Of a stretch of 5,774 bases of DNA, positions 1 through 5,774 are shown in pieces. The stretch is from Bacteroidota bacterium (GTDB lineage Bacteria > Bacteroidota > Bacteroidia > Bacteroidales > Paludibacteraceae). The translations under genes were made by a program, and so were the position numbers. The notes beneath the pieces are model-generated. The model did not search any database and was not told the DNA's origin. It saw only the letters and a list, made by a program, of their open reading frames with translations. Each line of letters begins with the position of its first letter. The stretch's first letter is position 1. The stretch is taken from positions 1 through 5,774 of the forward strand of contig JAFNAU010000148.1 of the NCBI GenBank assembly GCA_017860335.1. Direction: 5' to 3'.

Positions 1-1
1 T

Positions 2-355
2 GAATATCCCATTGTAGGTGTAACCTGGGAACAGGCTATGGATTACTGTCAATGGCGTACAGACCGTGTAAACGAGCTGGCGCTGATTAACGCCGGTGTA
101 ATTGAGGCACCTGATTTCTCATCGCTTAAGAAAATTACGAATGCAGACTCCATTGCCAATAATTTTGTATTCAACACTCAGAAATATATTTTTCACAACA
201 AATACAATCCGAAAGCCGGAAAGAAATCGCTGAAGGATATTTACGGTCAAACCCGTAAAGCCGACATGTCGGACGGAATCATGTTTTCGAATTACAGGCT
301 CCCGACTGAAGCCGAATGGGAATTTGCGGCATACGCCATAAAATCAGATTCGTAA
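2..355 (+). CDS. gldJ: GldJ-like protein, upstream fragment (no start in window, premature stop)
   Basis: The frame is open from base 2, before the first internal ATG at 38, and begins EYPIVGVTWEQAMDYCQWRTD. The true start is therefore outside the window and ATG 38 should not be taken as a start. The segment matches the first half of the FGE-like domain: the VGVTWEQA..YC.W block lies at about 14-57 and the RLPTEAEWEFAA block at 296-331. Between them is a family-specific insertion of about 75 residues (to SNYRLP) rich in Asn and Lys, typical of GldJ rather than of plain FGE proteins. After AAYA the frame continues only IKSDS and then stops. In relatives the chain runs on through a YPW-containing segment. 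If expressed, the product would be half of a domain and probably unstable. Confidence 0.75.
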   Translation, partial: EYPIVGVTWEQAMDYCQWRTDRVNELALINAGVIEAPDFSSLKKITNADSIANNFVFNTQKYIFHNKYNPKAGKKSLKDIYGQTRKADMSDGIMFSNYRLPTEAEWEFAAYAIKSDS

Positions 356-377
356 CTTCGTTCGCGGACGCGGCGAT

Positions 378-968
378 ATGATGGGAACTTCAGGAAGCCT
401 GAACGATAAGGCTGCCATAACTAATGCGGTAAACTCATATTTACCGAATGATTTTGGTTTATACAACATGGCGGGTAATGTTAACGAATGGGTGATGGAC
501 GTTTATCGTTCAACCACTTTCGACGAAATGGCTGAATATAACTCTTTCCGTGGTAATGAATACCGCACTTATCTGGCCACTGCAAAAGATGCCATCGGCA
601 ACTATACACTGAAAATCGACTCGCTGGGACGCGTGGCAACCGGAGTTTTACCGGGTGATGATAAACGCAGTTTTCATGACGGTGATGAGACAACCAAAAT
701 CAACACCGATTTCCCGCTGATTACCGAACCTGAAGGTCTCGAAGCATTAGCCAATAACGAAAAACTCGATCCAACGGATATTCTTGCTCCGAAAATATCA
801 GACAGAACACGTGTTTACAAAGGTGGTTCGTTCAAAGACCGTGCCTATTGGCTGAATCCATCTACCCGTCGGGCTTTGGATCAGGACAAATCTGCTAACG
901 ACATTGGTTTCCGTTGCGCCATGAGTATGATTGGTGATATAAGGAGTCAGTCAACGAAAAAAAAATAA
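378..968 (+). CDS. gldJ: GldJ-like protein, downstream fragment of the FGE-like domain
   Basis: This frame encodes 196 residues from ATG 378. Homology clearly begins earlier, because bases 351-377 in the same frame read RNFVRGRGD, a conserved GldJ-like block. ATG 378 is thus an internal Met and not a natural start, and no ribosome-binding signal precedes it. Visible blocks are GSLNDKAAITNAV, NDFGLYNMAGNVNEW followed by VMDVYR, then about 100 residues of GldJ-specific loop (RGNEYRTY, DDKRSFHDGDETT), and finally RVYKGGSF, DRAYWL, STRRALDQD and IGFRCAMS, which close the FGE-like fold. The C-terminal tail is short and basic (QSTKKK). The stop TAA at 966-968 lies about 20 bases before the terminator hairpin, so this is the natural end of the gene. 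It is probably not translated unless the frame break is an artefact. Confidence 0.7.
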   Translation: MMGTSGSLNDKAAITNAVNSYLPNDFGLYNMAGNVNEWVMDVYRSTTFDEMAEYNSFRGNEYRTYLATAKDAIGNYTLKIDSLGRVATGVLPGDDKRSFHDGDETTKINTDFPLITEPEGLEALANNEKLDPTDILAPKISDRTRVYKGGSFKDRAYWLNPSTRRALDQDKSANDIGFRCAMSMIGDIRSQSTKKK

Positions 969-987
969 AATGAAATTATAGAGTATT

Positions 988-1039
988 GCAAACAAAAAGC
1001 ATCTGTTCTCCCGAACAGGTGCTTTTTGTTTGTTTTTTT
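988..1039 (+). terminator. Strong intrinsic terminator after gldJ
   Basis: The left arm at 990-1008 and right arm at 1013-1031 pair over 19 bp with a single G-U wobble, around a TCCC loop (1009-1012). C989/G1032 and G988/U1033 extend the stem. The hairpin is followed by seven T (1033-1039). The outer stem is A-rich on the left and T-rich on the right, so it could also act on minus-strand transcripts, but no minus-strand gene ends here. It separates the gldJ transcript from asnS. Confidence 0.9.
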
Positions 1040-1062
1040 AAGCTTTATTGAACTAAAAGTAT

Positions 1063-1070
1063 TACTTTTG
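1063..1070 (+). promoter_or_regulatory. Bacteroidota-type -7 promoter element upstream of asnS
   Basis: TACTTTTG matches the Bacteroidota -7 consensus TAnnTTTG exactly and lies 49 bases before the asnS ATG, just after the gldJ terminator. Transcription would start at about 1076-1079, giving a leader of roughly 40 bases that is AT-rich and has no Shine-Dalgarno sequence, as is common in the phylum. No good -33 TTTG sits at the usual spacing; the nearest candidate, TTTATTG at 1044-1050, is too close. Function is inferred from motif and position. Confidence 0.6.
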
Positions 1071-1119
1071 CATTTCAATAACTATGACTTAACTAACACA
1101 AAATTACAATTATATATTT

Positions 1120-2517
1120 ATGCAGAGAACAAAAATTGTTGATGTTCTGAAAAGAACTGACTATGGAGTAGATGTAAACATTAAAGGCTGGGTTAGAACC
1201 CGTCGTGGTAATAAAAATGTTAGCTTTATCGCCCTGAATGACGGTTCAACGATACATAATATTCAGATTGTTGTTGATCTGGCAAAACTGGATGAAGAAA
1301 AACTGAAAACCGTAACCACCGGCGCTTGTATCAGCGTAACCGGAAAGCTCGTCGAATCGCAGGGTAAAGGCCAGACAGTCGAAATTCAGGCTGATGACAT
1401 ACTTATTTACGGAGGAGCTGATCCGGAAACATATCCTCTGCAGAAAAAAGGACATTCATTGGAGTTTTTACGCGAAATAGCACATTTGCGTCCGCGCACC
1501 AATACCTTTGGCGCTGTTTTCCGTGTTCGTCATCACATGGCCATTGCTATACATAAATTCTTCCACGACCGCGGATTTTTCTATTTTCACACTCCGCTCA
1601 TTACCGCTTCGGATGCCGAAGGTGCCGGACAAATGTTTCAGGTAACCACACTTGATCTTGAAAACATCAAACTGACGGAAGAAGGCAAGGTAGATTACAG
1701 CGACGATTTCTTCGGAAAACCGGCAAACCTGACCGTATCCGGACAGCTTGAGGGTGAACTTGCCGCTATGGCGCTGGGAGCTATTTATACATTCGGACCA
1801 ACTTTCCGTGCAGAGAATTCAAACACTCCGCGTCACCTTTCCGAATTCTGGATGATTGAACCCGAAGTGGCATTCAACGAAATAGAAGAAAACATGCAGC
1901 TGGCGCAGGATTTTATTCAGTACTGCATCCAGTGGGCGCTCGATAACTGTATAGATGATTTGAACTTCCTCGCTGAAATGTATGATAAGGAACTGATAGA
2001 AAGACTTCGATTTGTTGTTGATAATGATTTTGTACGTCTGCCTTACACCGAAGGAGTAAAAATTCTGGAAGAAGCTGTAAGCAAAGGATATAAATTTGAA
2101 TATCCGGTGGGCTGGGGAACCGATCTTCAATCCGAACACGAACGTTATCTGGTAGAGCAGCATTTCAAAAAACCTGTTATCCTGACCGATTATCCGCAAG
2201 AAATCAAAGCATTCTACATGAAGCAAAATGATGATGGTAAAACCGTACGGGCAATGGATGTACTTTTCCCCAAAATCGGGGAGATCATTGGTGGTTCGCA
2301 ACGTGAAGAAGATTTCGAAAAGCTCAGAACACGTGCAGCTTCCATGGGTGTTCCCGAAAAAGACATCTGGTGGTATCTGGATACTCGCCGGTTTGGTACC
2401 GCGCCTCACTCCGGTTTCGGGCTGGGATTCGAACGGTTGCTGCTGTTTGTAACAGGTATGACCAATATCCGCGATGTAATTCCTTTCCCGCGTACTCCGA
2501 AAAATGCAGATTTTTAA
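1120..2517 (+). CDS. asnS: Asparaginyl-tRNA synthetase (AsnRS), complete
   Basis: This is a cytoplasmic class IIb aminoacyl-tRNA synthetase that activates asparagine with ATP and loads it onto tRNA-Asn. Its 465 residues match the usual bacterial length of about 466. Residues 1 to about 110 form the OB-fold anticodon-binding domain, with IKGWVRTRRGNKNVSFIALNDGS at 21-43. The catalytic core follows: motif 1 around HKFFHDRGFFYFHTPLIT, motif 2 FRAENSNTPRHLSEFW at 229-244 with R230 as the expected ATP-binding arginine, and motif 3 GFGLGFERLL at 432-441 with R439. The sequence SGQLEGELAAMALG before motif 2 and the ending NIRDVIPFPRTP fit AsnRS better than AspRS. No key residue is missing. ATG 1120 is chosen because the OB-fold begins directly after it and the -7 box lies at the right distance. 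There is no Shine-Dalgarno sequence. It may be cotranscribed with korA, 41 bases downstream. Confidence 0.97.
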   Translation: MQRTKIVDVLKRTDYGVDVNIKGWVRTRRGNKNVSFIALNDGSTIHNIQIVVDLAKLDEEKLKTVTTGACISVTGKLVESQGKGQTVEIQADDILIYGGADPETYPLQKKGHSLEFLREIAHLRPRTNTFGAVFRVRHHMAIAIHKFFHDRGFFYFHTPLITASDAEGAGQMFQVTTLDLENIKLTEEGKVDYSDDFFGKPANLTVSGQLEGELAAMALGAIYTFGPTFRAENSNTPRHLSEFWMIEPEVAFNEIEENMQLAQDFIQYCIQWALDNCIDDLNFLAEMYDKELIERLRFVVDNDFVRLPYTEGVKILEEAVSKGYKFEYPVGWGTDLQSEHERYLVEQHFKKPVILTDYPQEIKAFYMKQNDDGKTVRAMDVLFPKIGEIIGGSQREEDFEKLRTRAASMGVPEKDIWWYLDTRRFGTAPHSGFGLGFERLLLFVTGMTNIRDVIPFPRTPKNADF

Positions 2518-2558
2518 TTAAACTGACTATTCCTCAAAATTCTGAAGATAATTAAATC

Positions 2559-4406
2559 ATGGAAAAAATCAAAGTAAAAGAATTGGACCAGGTTGTTGTT
2601 CGGTTTGCCGGAGATTCCGGTGATGGCATGCAGTTGACCGGATCCATTTTTTCGAACATTTCGGCCATCATTGGCAATGAAATTTCCACATTTCCCGATT
2701 ATCCTGCCGAGATACGAGCTCCACAGGGTACTGTAGGTGGTGTTTCCGGTTTTCAGGTTCACATTGGATCTGGCAAAGTCTATACTCCCGGCGATGATGC
2801 CGATGTGCTTGTTGCTATGAATCCGGCAGCTCTCAAAGTGAATGCTAAACATGTAAAAAAAGGCGGTGTAATCATTTTCGATCAGGATTCTTTCGAAAAG
2901 AACGACCTGGTAAAAGCCGGATTTGTCTCCGACGATCCGTTTGCCGAAATGTCAGTGTCTGAAACAATCAGTCTGGTGCCCGCTCAGCTCACCACTCTTA
3001 CACAGAAAAGTCTGGAAGGATTTCCATTGGACAATAAAGCGATACTTCGCAGTAAAAATATGTTTGCTCTGGGTTTGATTTGCTGGTTGTTCAACCGGCC
3101 GATGGAACAGGCTGTTCATTTTCTGGGAAATAAATTCAGAAAAAAACCTTCGGTTCTCGAAGCAAATGTAAAAGTGCTGACAGACGGGTTCAACTATGGT
3201 TATAATTTACATTTGTCCGTTCCCACCTATACCATCGAGAAATCTGATGATGTCCCACATGGGAAATATACCAGCATTTCGGGTAATACAGCTACCGCAT
3301 ACGGATTTATTGCGGCTGCCGAAAAAGCAGGACTGGAATTGTTTTTAGGAAGTTATCCCATCACTCCTGCGACGGATATTATGCACGAACTGGCTTTGCG
3401 CCGCGATCTGGGTGCGAAAGTAGTACAATGCGAAGATGAGATTGCTGGTGTTACCACTACTATTGGAGCTGCATTTGCCGGCTGTCTGGCTGTGACCAAC
3501 ACTTCTGGCCCCGGTTTGGCTTTGAAATCAGAAGGTATCAATCTCGCAGTGATGGCCGAATTGCCTATTGTCATTGTAGATGTTATGCGCAGCGGACCTT
3601 CAACCGGTATGCCGACAAAAACCGAACAGACCGATTTACTGCAGGCATTGTACGGTCGTAATGGCGAAAGCCCGCTGGTGGTAATGGCTCCGGGAACACC
3701 CGACGACTGTTTCCATTATGCTTATATGGCTTCCAAAATTGCACTTGAATATATGACACCGGTCATTTTGTTGACTGATGCATTTCTTGGCAATGGAACT
3801 TCGCTCTGGAAACTGCCTAAGCTTGCAGAAATGCCCGAAATAAAACCAAATTACGTGCAGCCTGGAATGGAAGGCTGTAAGGTTACATTCAGAAACGAAG
3901 AAACAAAAGTACGTTATTGGGCTATTCCGGGAACTCCGGGTTTCGAACACCGCAATGGTGGTTTGGAAAAGGACTACGAAAAAGGAAGCATCTCCACTGA
4001 TGGCGAAAATCATCAGAAAATGGTGGATACACGTGCCCAAAAAGTGGAAAACGTAGCTGCTGTTATTCCTGAGCTTACTGTATTTGGAGCCGAAGATGCA
4101 GATTTACTCGTAATAGGCTGGGGCGGAACACGCGGACACCTGATGAGTGCAGTATCCGAAATGAATGAAAAAGGAAAAAAAGTAGCTTTGGCGCATTTCA
4201 ACTACATCAATCCGCTGCCAAAAAATACAGCAGAGGTGATTTCTAAATACAAAAAAGTCGTTGTATGTGAACTCAACAATGGTCAGTTTGCGACCTTCCT
4301 CCGCTCCAAAGTGCCGGGAGTTAATTTCCTTCAACACAACAAAGTTCAGGGTCAGCCATTTACAATGGCAGAACTTGTAGAACATTTTGAATTAATTCTG
4401 AAATAA
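2559..4406 (+). CDS. korA: 2-oxoacid:ferredoxin oxidoreductase alpha subunit (fused gamma-alpha), probably KorA
   Basis: Paired with KorB, this subunit oxidatively decarboxylates a 2-oxoacid, most likely 2-oxoglutarate to succinyl-CoA, passing electrons to ferredoxin; the reverse reaction is possible in reducing conditions. The 615 residues have the usual fused architecture. Residues about 10-200 are the gamma domain (GDSGDGMQLTG at 18-28, PAEIRAPQGTVGG at 49-61). A linker follows, then from about G242 the alpha domain that binds the thiamine-diphosphate pyrimidine: YPITPATD at 266-273, CEDEIAG at 291-297 (E294 aligns with the catalytic Glu of pyruvate:ferredoxin oxidoreductase as I recall it), and SGPSTGMPTKTEQTD at 345-359. 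A transketolase-C-like domain lies near 515-615, starting DLLVIGWGGTRG. No ferredoxin-like cysteine clusters are seen, so electrons must leave through the KorB cluster. The start ATG 2559 is 41 bases after asnS; korB follows after 10 bases. The 2-oxoglutarate specificity is inferred. Confidence 0.92.
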   Translation: MEKIKVKELDQVVVRFAGDSGDGMQLTGSIFSNISAIIGNEISTFPDYPAEIRAPQGTVGGVSGFQVHIGSGKVYTPGDDADVLVAMNPAALKVNAKHVKKGGVIIFDQDSFEKNDLVKAGFVSDDPFAEMSVSETISLVPAQLTTLTQKSLEGFPLDNKAILRSKNMFALGLICWLFNRPMEQAVHFLGNKFRKKPSVLEANVKVLTDGFNYGYNLHLSVPTYTIEKSDDVPHGKYTSISGNTATAYGFIAAAEKAGLELFLGSYPITPATDIMHELALRRDLGAKVVQCEDEIAGVTTTIGAAFAGCLAVTNTSGPGLALKSEGINLAVMAELPIVIVDVMRSGPSTGMPTKTEQTDLLQALYGRNGESPLVVMAPGTPDDCFHYAYMASKIALEYMTPVILLTDAFLGNGTSLWKLPKLAEMPEIKPNYVQPGMEGCKVTFRNEETKVRYWAIPGTPGFEHRNGGLEKDYEKGSISTDGENHQKMVDTRAQKVENVAAVIPELTVFGAEDADLLVIGWGGTRGHLMSAVSEMNEKGKKVALAHFNYINPLPKNTAEVISKYKKVVVCELNNGQFATFLRSKVPGVNFLQHNKVQGQPFTMAELVEHFELILK

Positions 4407-4416
4407 TATTGAAGCT

Positions 4417-5430
4417 ATGGAAGAAATAAAACAATATACCCCGAAAGATTTTAAGAGCGACCAGTATGTTCGCTGGTGTCCCGGTTGCGGCGACTACGCT
4501 ATACTCAACAGTCTGCAGAAAGTGATGGCCGACATGGGTGTTGCACCACAGGATATTGCAGTAATTTCAGGTATCGGATGTTCATCACGGTTGCCGTATT
4601 ACATCAATAGTTATGGTTTTCACACCATCCACGGTCGCGCAGCTGCAGTTGCTACGGGAGTTAAGATCGCCAACCCTAAACTTACAGTGTGGCAGATTTC
4701 GGGTGATGGAGATGGTCTGGCTATTGGCGGTAATCACTTTATTCACAGTGTTCGTCGTAATATCGATATAAATGTATTGTTGTTCAATAACCAGATTTAC
4801 GGTTTGACTAAGGGGCAATTCTCACCGACAACAAAGAAGGGAATGGTTACAAAATCATCACCTTACGGCACCATTGAGCGTCCTTTCCGTCCGGCTGAAC
4901 TTACATTCGGCGCACGCGGAACATTTTTCGCCCGTCTGCTGGATGTCGATCTGAAAAATGCTCAGGAAACCATATCGGCAGCTGCTCGTCATAAAGGCAC
5001 TTCAATCGTCGAATGTCTCGTAAATTGTGTGATATTCAATAACGGAGCACACGGTTGGATTGCTGAGAAAGAAACCCGTCCAGACCGGATTATATTCCTG
5101 GAACACGGTAAACCTATGATTTATGGTGTGAACCGCGATAAAGGTTTAATGCTTGACGGATTTGAGTTGAAAGCTGTAACGATAGGCGAAAACGGAGTTA
5201 CAGAAAAAGATTTATTGGTACACGATGCTCATTGTGAGGATATTACATTGCAGTATAAACTGGCCATGATGGAAGGGCCTGAAATGCCGATTGCTATGGG
5301 TGTTATACGGGATGTTCAGACCGAAACATACGACCAGGCCATGGATAATCAGATTGCAGAAGTCAGGGAAAAATCAAAAATTAAGTGTTTTGACGATCTG
5401 GTTGGTTCGCTTGAACAGTGGGAAATTTAG
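4417..5430 (+). CDS. korB: 2-oxoacid:ferredoxin oxidoreductase beta subunit, probably KorB
   Basis: This is the partner of KorA; it holds thiamine diphosphate and one [4Fe-4S] cluster in the cytoplasm. In 337 residues, a normal family length, it shows CPGCG at 21-25, GIGCSSR at 52-58, the thiamine-diphosphate motif GDGDG at 96-100 ending in NN at 124-125, and NQIYGLTKGQFSPT just after. C21, C24, C55 and probably C204 (in LVNCVIFNN) are the expected four cluster ligands, so the enzyme looks intact. HTIHGRAAAVATG, after the third cysteine, is typical of the Kor group. R58 stands where archaeal broad-specificity enzymes have a lysine linked to substrate choice; with the overall Kor-like sequence this favours 2-oxoglutarate, though that is inference. 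The 10-base gap after korA implies cotranscription. A hairpin terminator begins 22 bases after the stop. Upstream of ATG 4417 only a weak GAAG resembles a ribosome-binding site. Confidence 0.93.
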   Translation: MEEIKQYTPKDFKSDQYVRWCPGCGDYAILNSLQKVMADMGVAPQDIAVISGIGCSSRLPYYINSYGFHTIHGRAAAVATGVKIANPKLTVWQISGDGDGLAIGGNHFIHSVRRNIDINVLLFNNQIYGLTKGQFSPTTKKGMVTKSSPYGTIERPFRPAELTFGARGTFFARLLDVDLKNAQETISAAARHKGTSIVECLVNCVIFNNGAHGWIAEKETRPDRIIFLEHGKPMIYGVNRDKGLMLDGFELKAVTIGENGVTEKDLLVHDAHCEDITLQYKLAMMEGPEMPIAMGVIRDVQTETYDQAMDNQIAEVREKSKIKCFDDLVGSLEQWEI

Positions 5431-5452
5431 AGACAACACGTATTTATAATTC

Positions 5453-5484
5453 AAAGAGCCGGATTTGTCCGGCTCTTTTCTTTT
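5453..5484 (+). terminator. Intrinsic terminator of korB, between convergent genes
   Basis: A perfect 11-bp stem (5453-5463 with 5468-5478; arm AAAGAGCCGGA) encloses the loop TTTG and runs into the T-rich tract TTTTCTTTT (5476-5484). It ends transcripts coming from korB. The T tract overlaps the last two bases of the birA stop codon. Read on the minus strand, the hairpin follows birA by only a few bases but its T tract is short (TTTGAATT), so termination from that side would be weaker. Confidence 0.88.
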
Positions 5485-5774
5485 ACAGTATAAACTGAAT
5501 TTCCTTGAAATAATACTTTCTTAAATCATCCGATTCGGTTCGTAAAATCAACTTACCATCAGGCAATACATTTTCGATTTCGGCCAGGAGCATTGTTTTT
5601 GTTGCTGTTTCGAGGTATCTGTGATATCTGTTTTTTCGAAATAAACTGTTCAGGTATTGCTGATGAATAATATCCGGAGCAGAACGGGTGTACAAATCCA
5701 TTATCTCAGCCCGGATAAGCATCATTAATTCTTCCCGGTTTGTGTCAATGCCGGTGATCTGCTTTAACGAAACG
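5483..5774 (-). CDS. birA: Biotin--[biotin carboxyl carrier protein] ligase, C-terminal part
   Basis: The minus-strand frame is open from the right window edge to TAA at 5485-5483, giving 96 complete codons, so the 5' end is missing and the internal ATGs at 5725 and 5722 are not the start. The visible part reads VSLKQITGIDTNREELMMLI, then a helical stretch with DLYTRSAPDIIHQQYLNSLF, and ends with IENVLPDGKLILRTESDDL and RKYYFKEIQFIL. SLKQITG followed by a helix, then a small beta-rich end with G.L.L...D...YYFKEI, is the pattern of the end of the BirA/LplA catalytic domain plus the SH3-like C-terminal domain of biotin-protein ligases. The enzyme attaches biotin to acyl-CoA carboxylase carrier domains through biotinyl-AMP. 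The catalytic GRGR and lysine motifs would lie outside the window. No N-terminal DNA-binding domain can be judged here. It converges on korB, 52 bases apart. Confidence 0.82.
   Translation of the reverse strand, partial: VSLKQITGIDTNREELMMLIRAEIMDLYTRSAPDIIHQQYLNSLFRKNRYHRYLETATKTMLLAEIENVLPDGKLILRTESDDLRKYYFKEIQFIL

Larger units (their letters stand above)
1..968 (+). pseudogene. gldJ: gldJ-like gliding/type IX secretion lipoprotein gene, 5'-truncated by the window and internally broken
   Basis: Two consecutive reading frames together encode one protein of the formylglycine-generating-enzyme (FGE/sulfatase-modifying factor) fold, of the GldJ type. The first half ends with RLPTEAEWEFAAYA at 296-337. 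The second half opens with RNFVRGRGD, carries NDFGLYNMAGNVNEW from 447 and KGGSF from 819, and ends with GFRCAMS from 906. In GldJ relatives these are parts of one continuous chain. In Flavobacterium, GldJ is an outer-membrane-associated lipoprotein needed for gliding and type IX secretion, and it has no known enzymatic role despite its fold. Here the upstream frame stops at TAA 353-355 and the downstream frame is closed by TAA 339-341, so the halves cannot be read together. The lipoprotein signal and N-terminus lie left of the window. Family assignment is fairly secure; whether the break is biological is not. Confidence 0.8.

Noticed and set aside
335..377. Programmed +1 ribosomal frameshift joining the two gldJ-like frames
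   Set aside because: No slippery run, upstream Shine-Dalgarno-like stimulator or downstream structure of a known type is seen, and a shift would still leave the YPW segment missing. Deletion or artefact explains the data better.
378..968. Independent small gene starting at ATG 378
   Set aside because: Recognisable homology (RNFVRGRGD) extends upstream of this ATG in the same frame, so it is the back half of a broken gene.
1819..2409. 196-residue open frame on the minus strand inside asnS
   Set aside because: It is fully antisense to a conserved, intact asnS and its translation shows no recognisable domain; it is a shadow frame.
2513..2522. Palindrome TTTAATTAAA over the asnS stop codon
   Set aside because: It is a 10-base AT-only palindrome with no loop and no T tract after it, too weak for a terminator and likely by chance.
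3636..4385. Minus-strand open frames inside korA
   Set aside because: They lie antisense to conserved korA codons, are low in recognisable content and rich in Cys/Phe/His, as expected for shadow frames.
1..5774. CRISPR array, insertion sequence, tRNA/rRNA, riboswitch or defence system
   Set aside because: No regularly spaced repeats, transposase, terminal inverted repeats, structured RNA or defence domain could be recognised. Conserved genes and short spacers account for nearly all bases.

Overview
The window looks like ordinary chromosomal DNA from a member of the Bacteroidota. Four signs point there: a GldJ-type gliding/type IX secretion lipoprotein gene, a TAnnTTTG-type promoter element (the Bacteroidota -7 box), AT-rich leaders without clear Shine-Dalgarno sequences, and an asparaginyl-tRNA synthetase and a two-gene KorAB enzyme that resemble that phylum's versions as I recall them. 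The genus cannot be fixed from this sequence.

Layout: positions 1-968 (+) hold the 3' part of a gldJ-like gene. Its 5' end lies outside the window, and the reading frame is broken near 339-356 by what looks like an internal deletion. A strong hairpin terminator follows (about 988-1039), then a promoter element (1063-1070) and an intact asnS (1120-2517, +). After 41 bases comes korA (2559-4406, +), and after 10 more bases korB (4417-5430, +). A second hairpin terminator (5453-5484) lies between korB and the 3' end of a birA-like biotin-protein ligase gene on the minus strand (5483 to beyond the right edge).

How the genes work together: asnS charges tRNA-Asn for translation. KorA and KorB form a thiamine-diphosphate, iron-sulfur 2-oxoacid:ferredoxin oxidoreductase, most likely acting on 2-oxoglutarate. 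No terminator is visible between asnS and korA, so the three genes may share a transcript starting near 1077. GldJ would belong to the gliding/type IX secretion machinery in the cell envelope. BirA would biotinylate carboxylases.

I found no mobile element, CRISPR array, RNA gene or undescribed system. The one real anomaly is the gldJ lesion, which is either a genuine loss-of-function mutation or a sequencing/assembly error.
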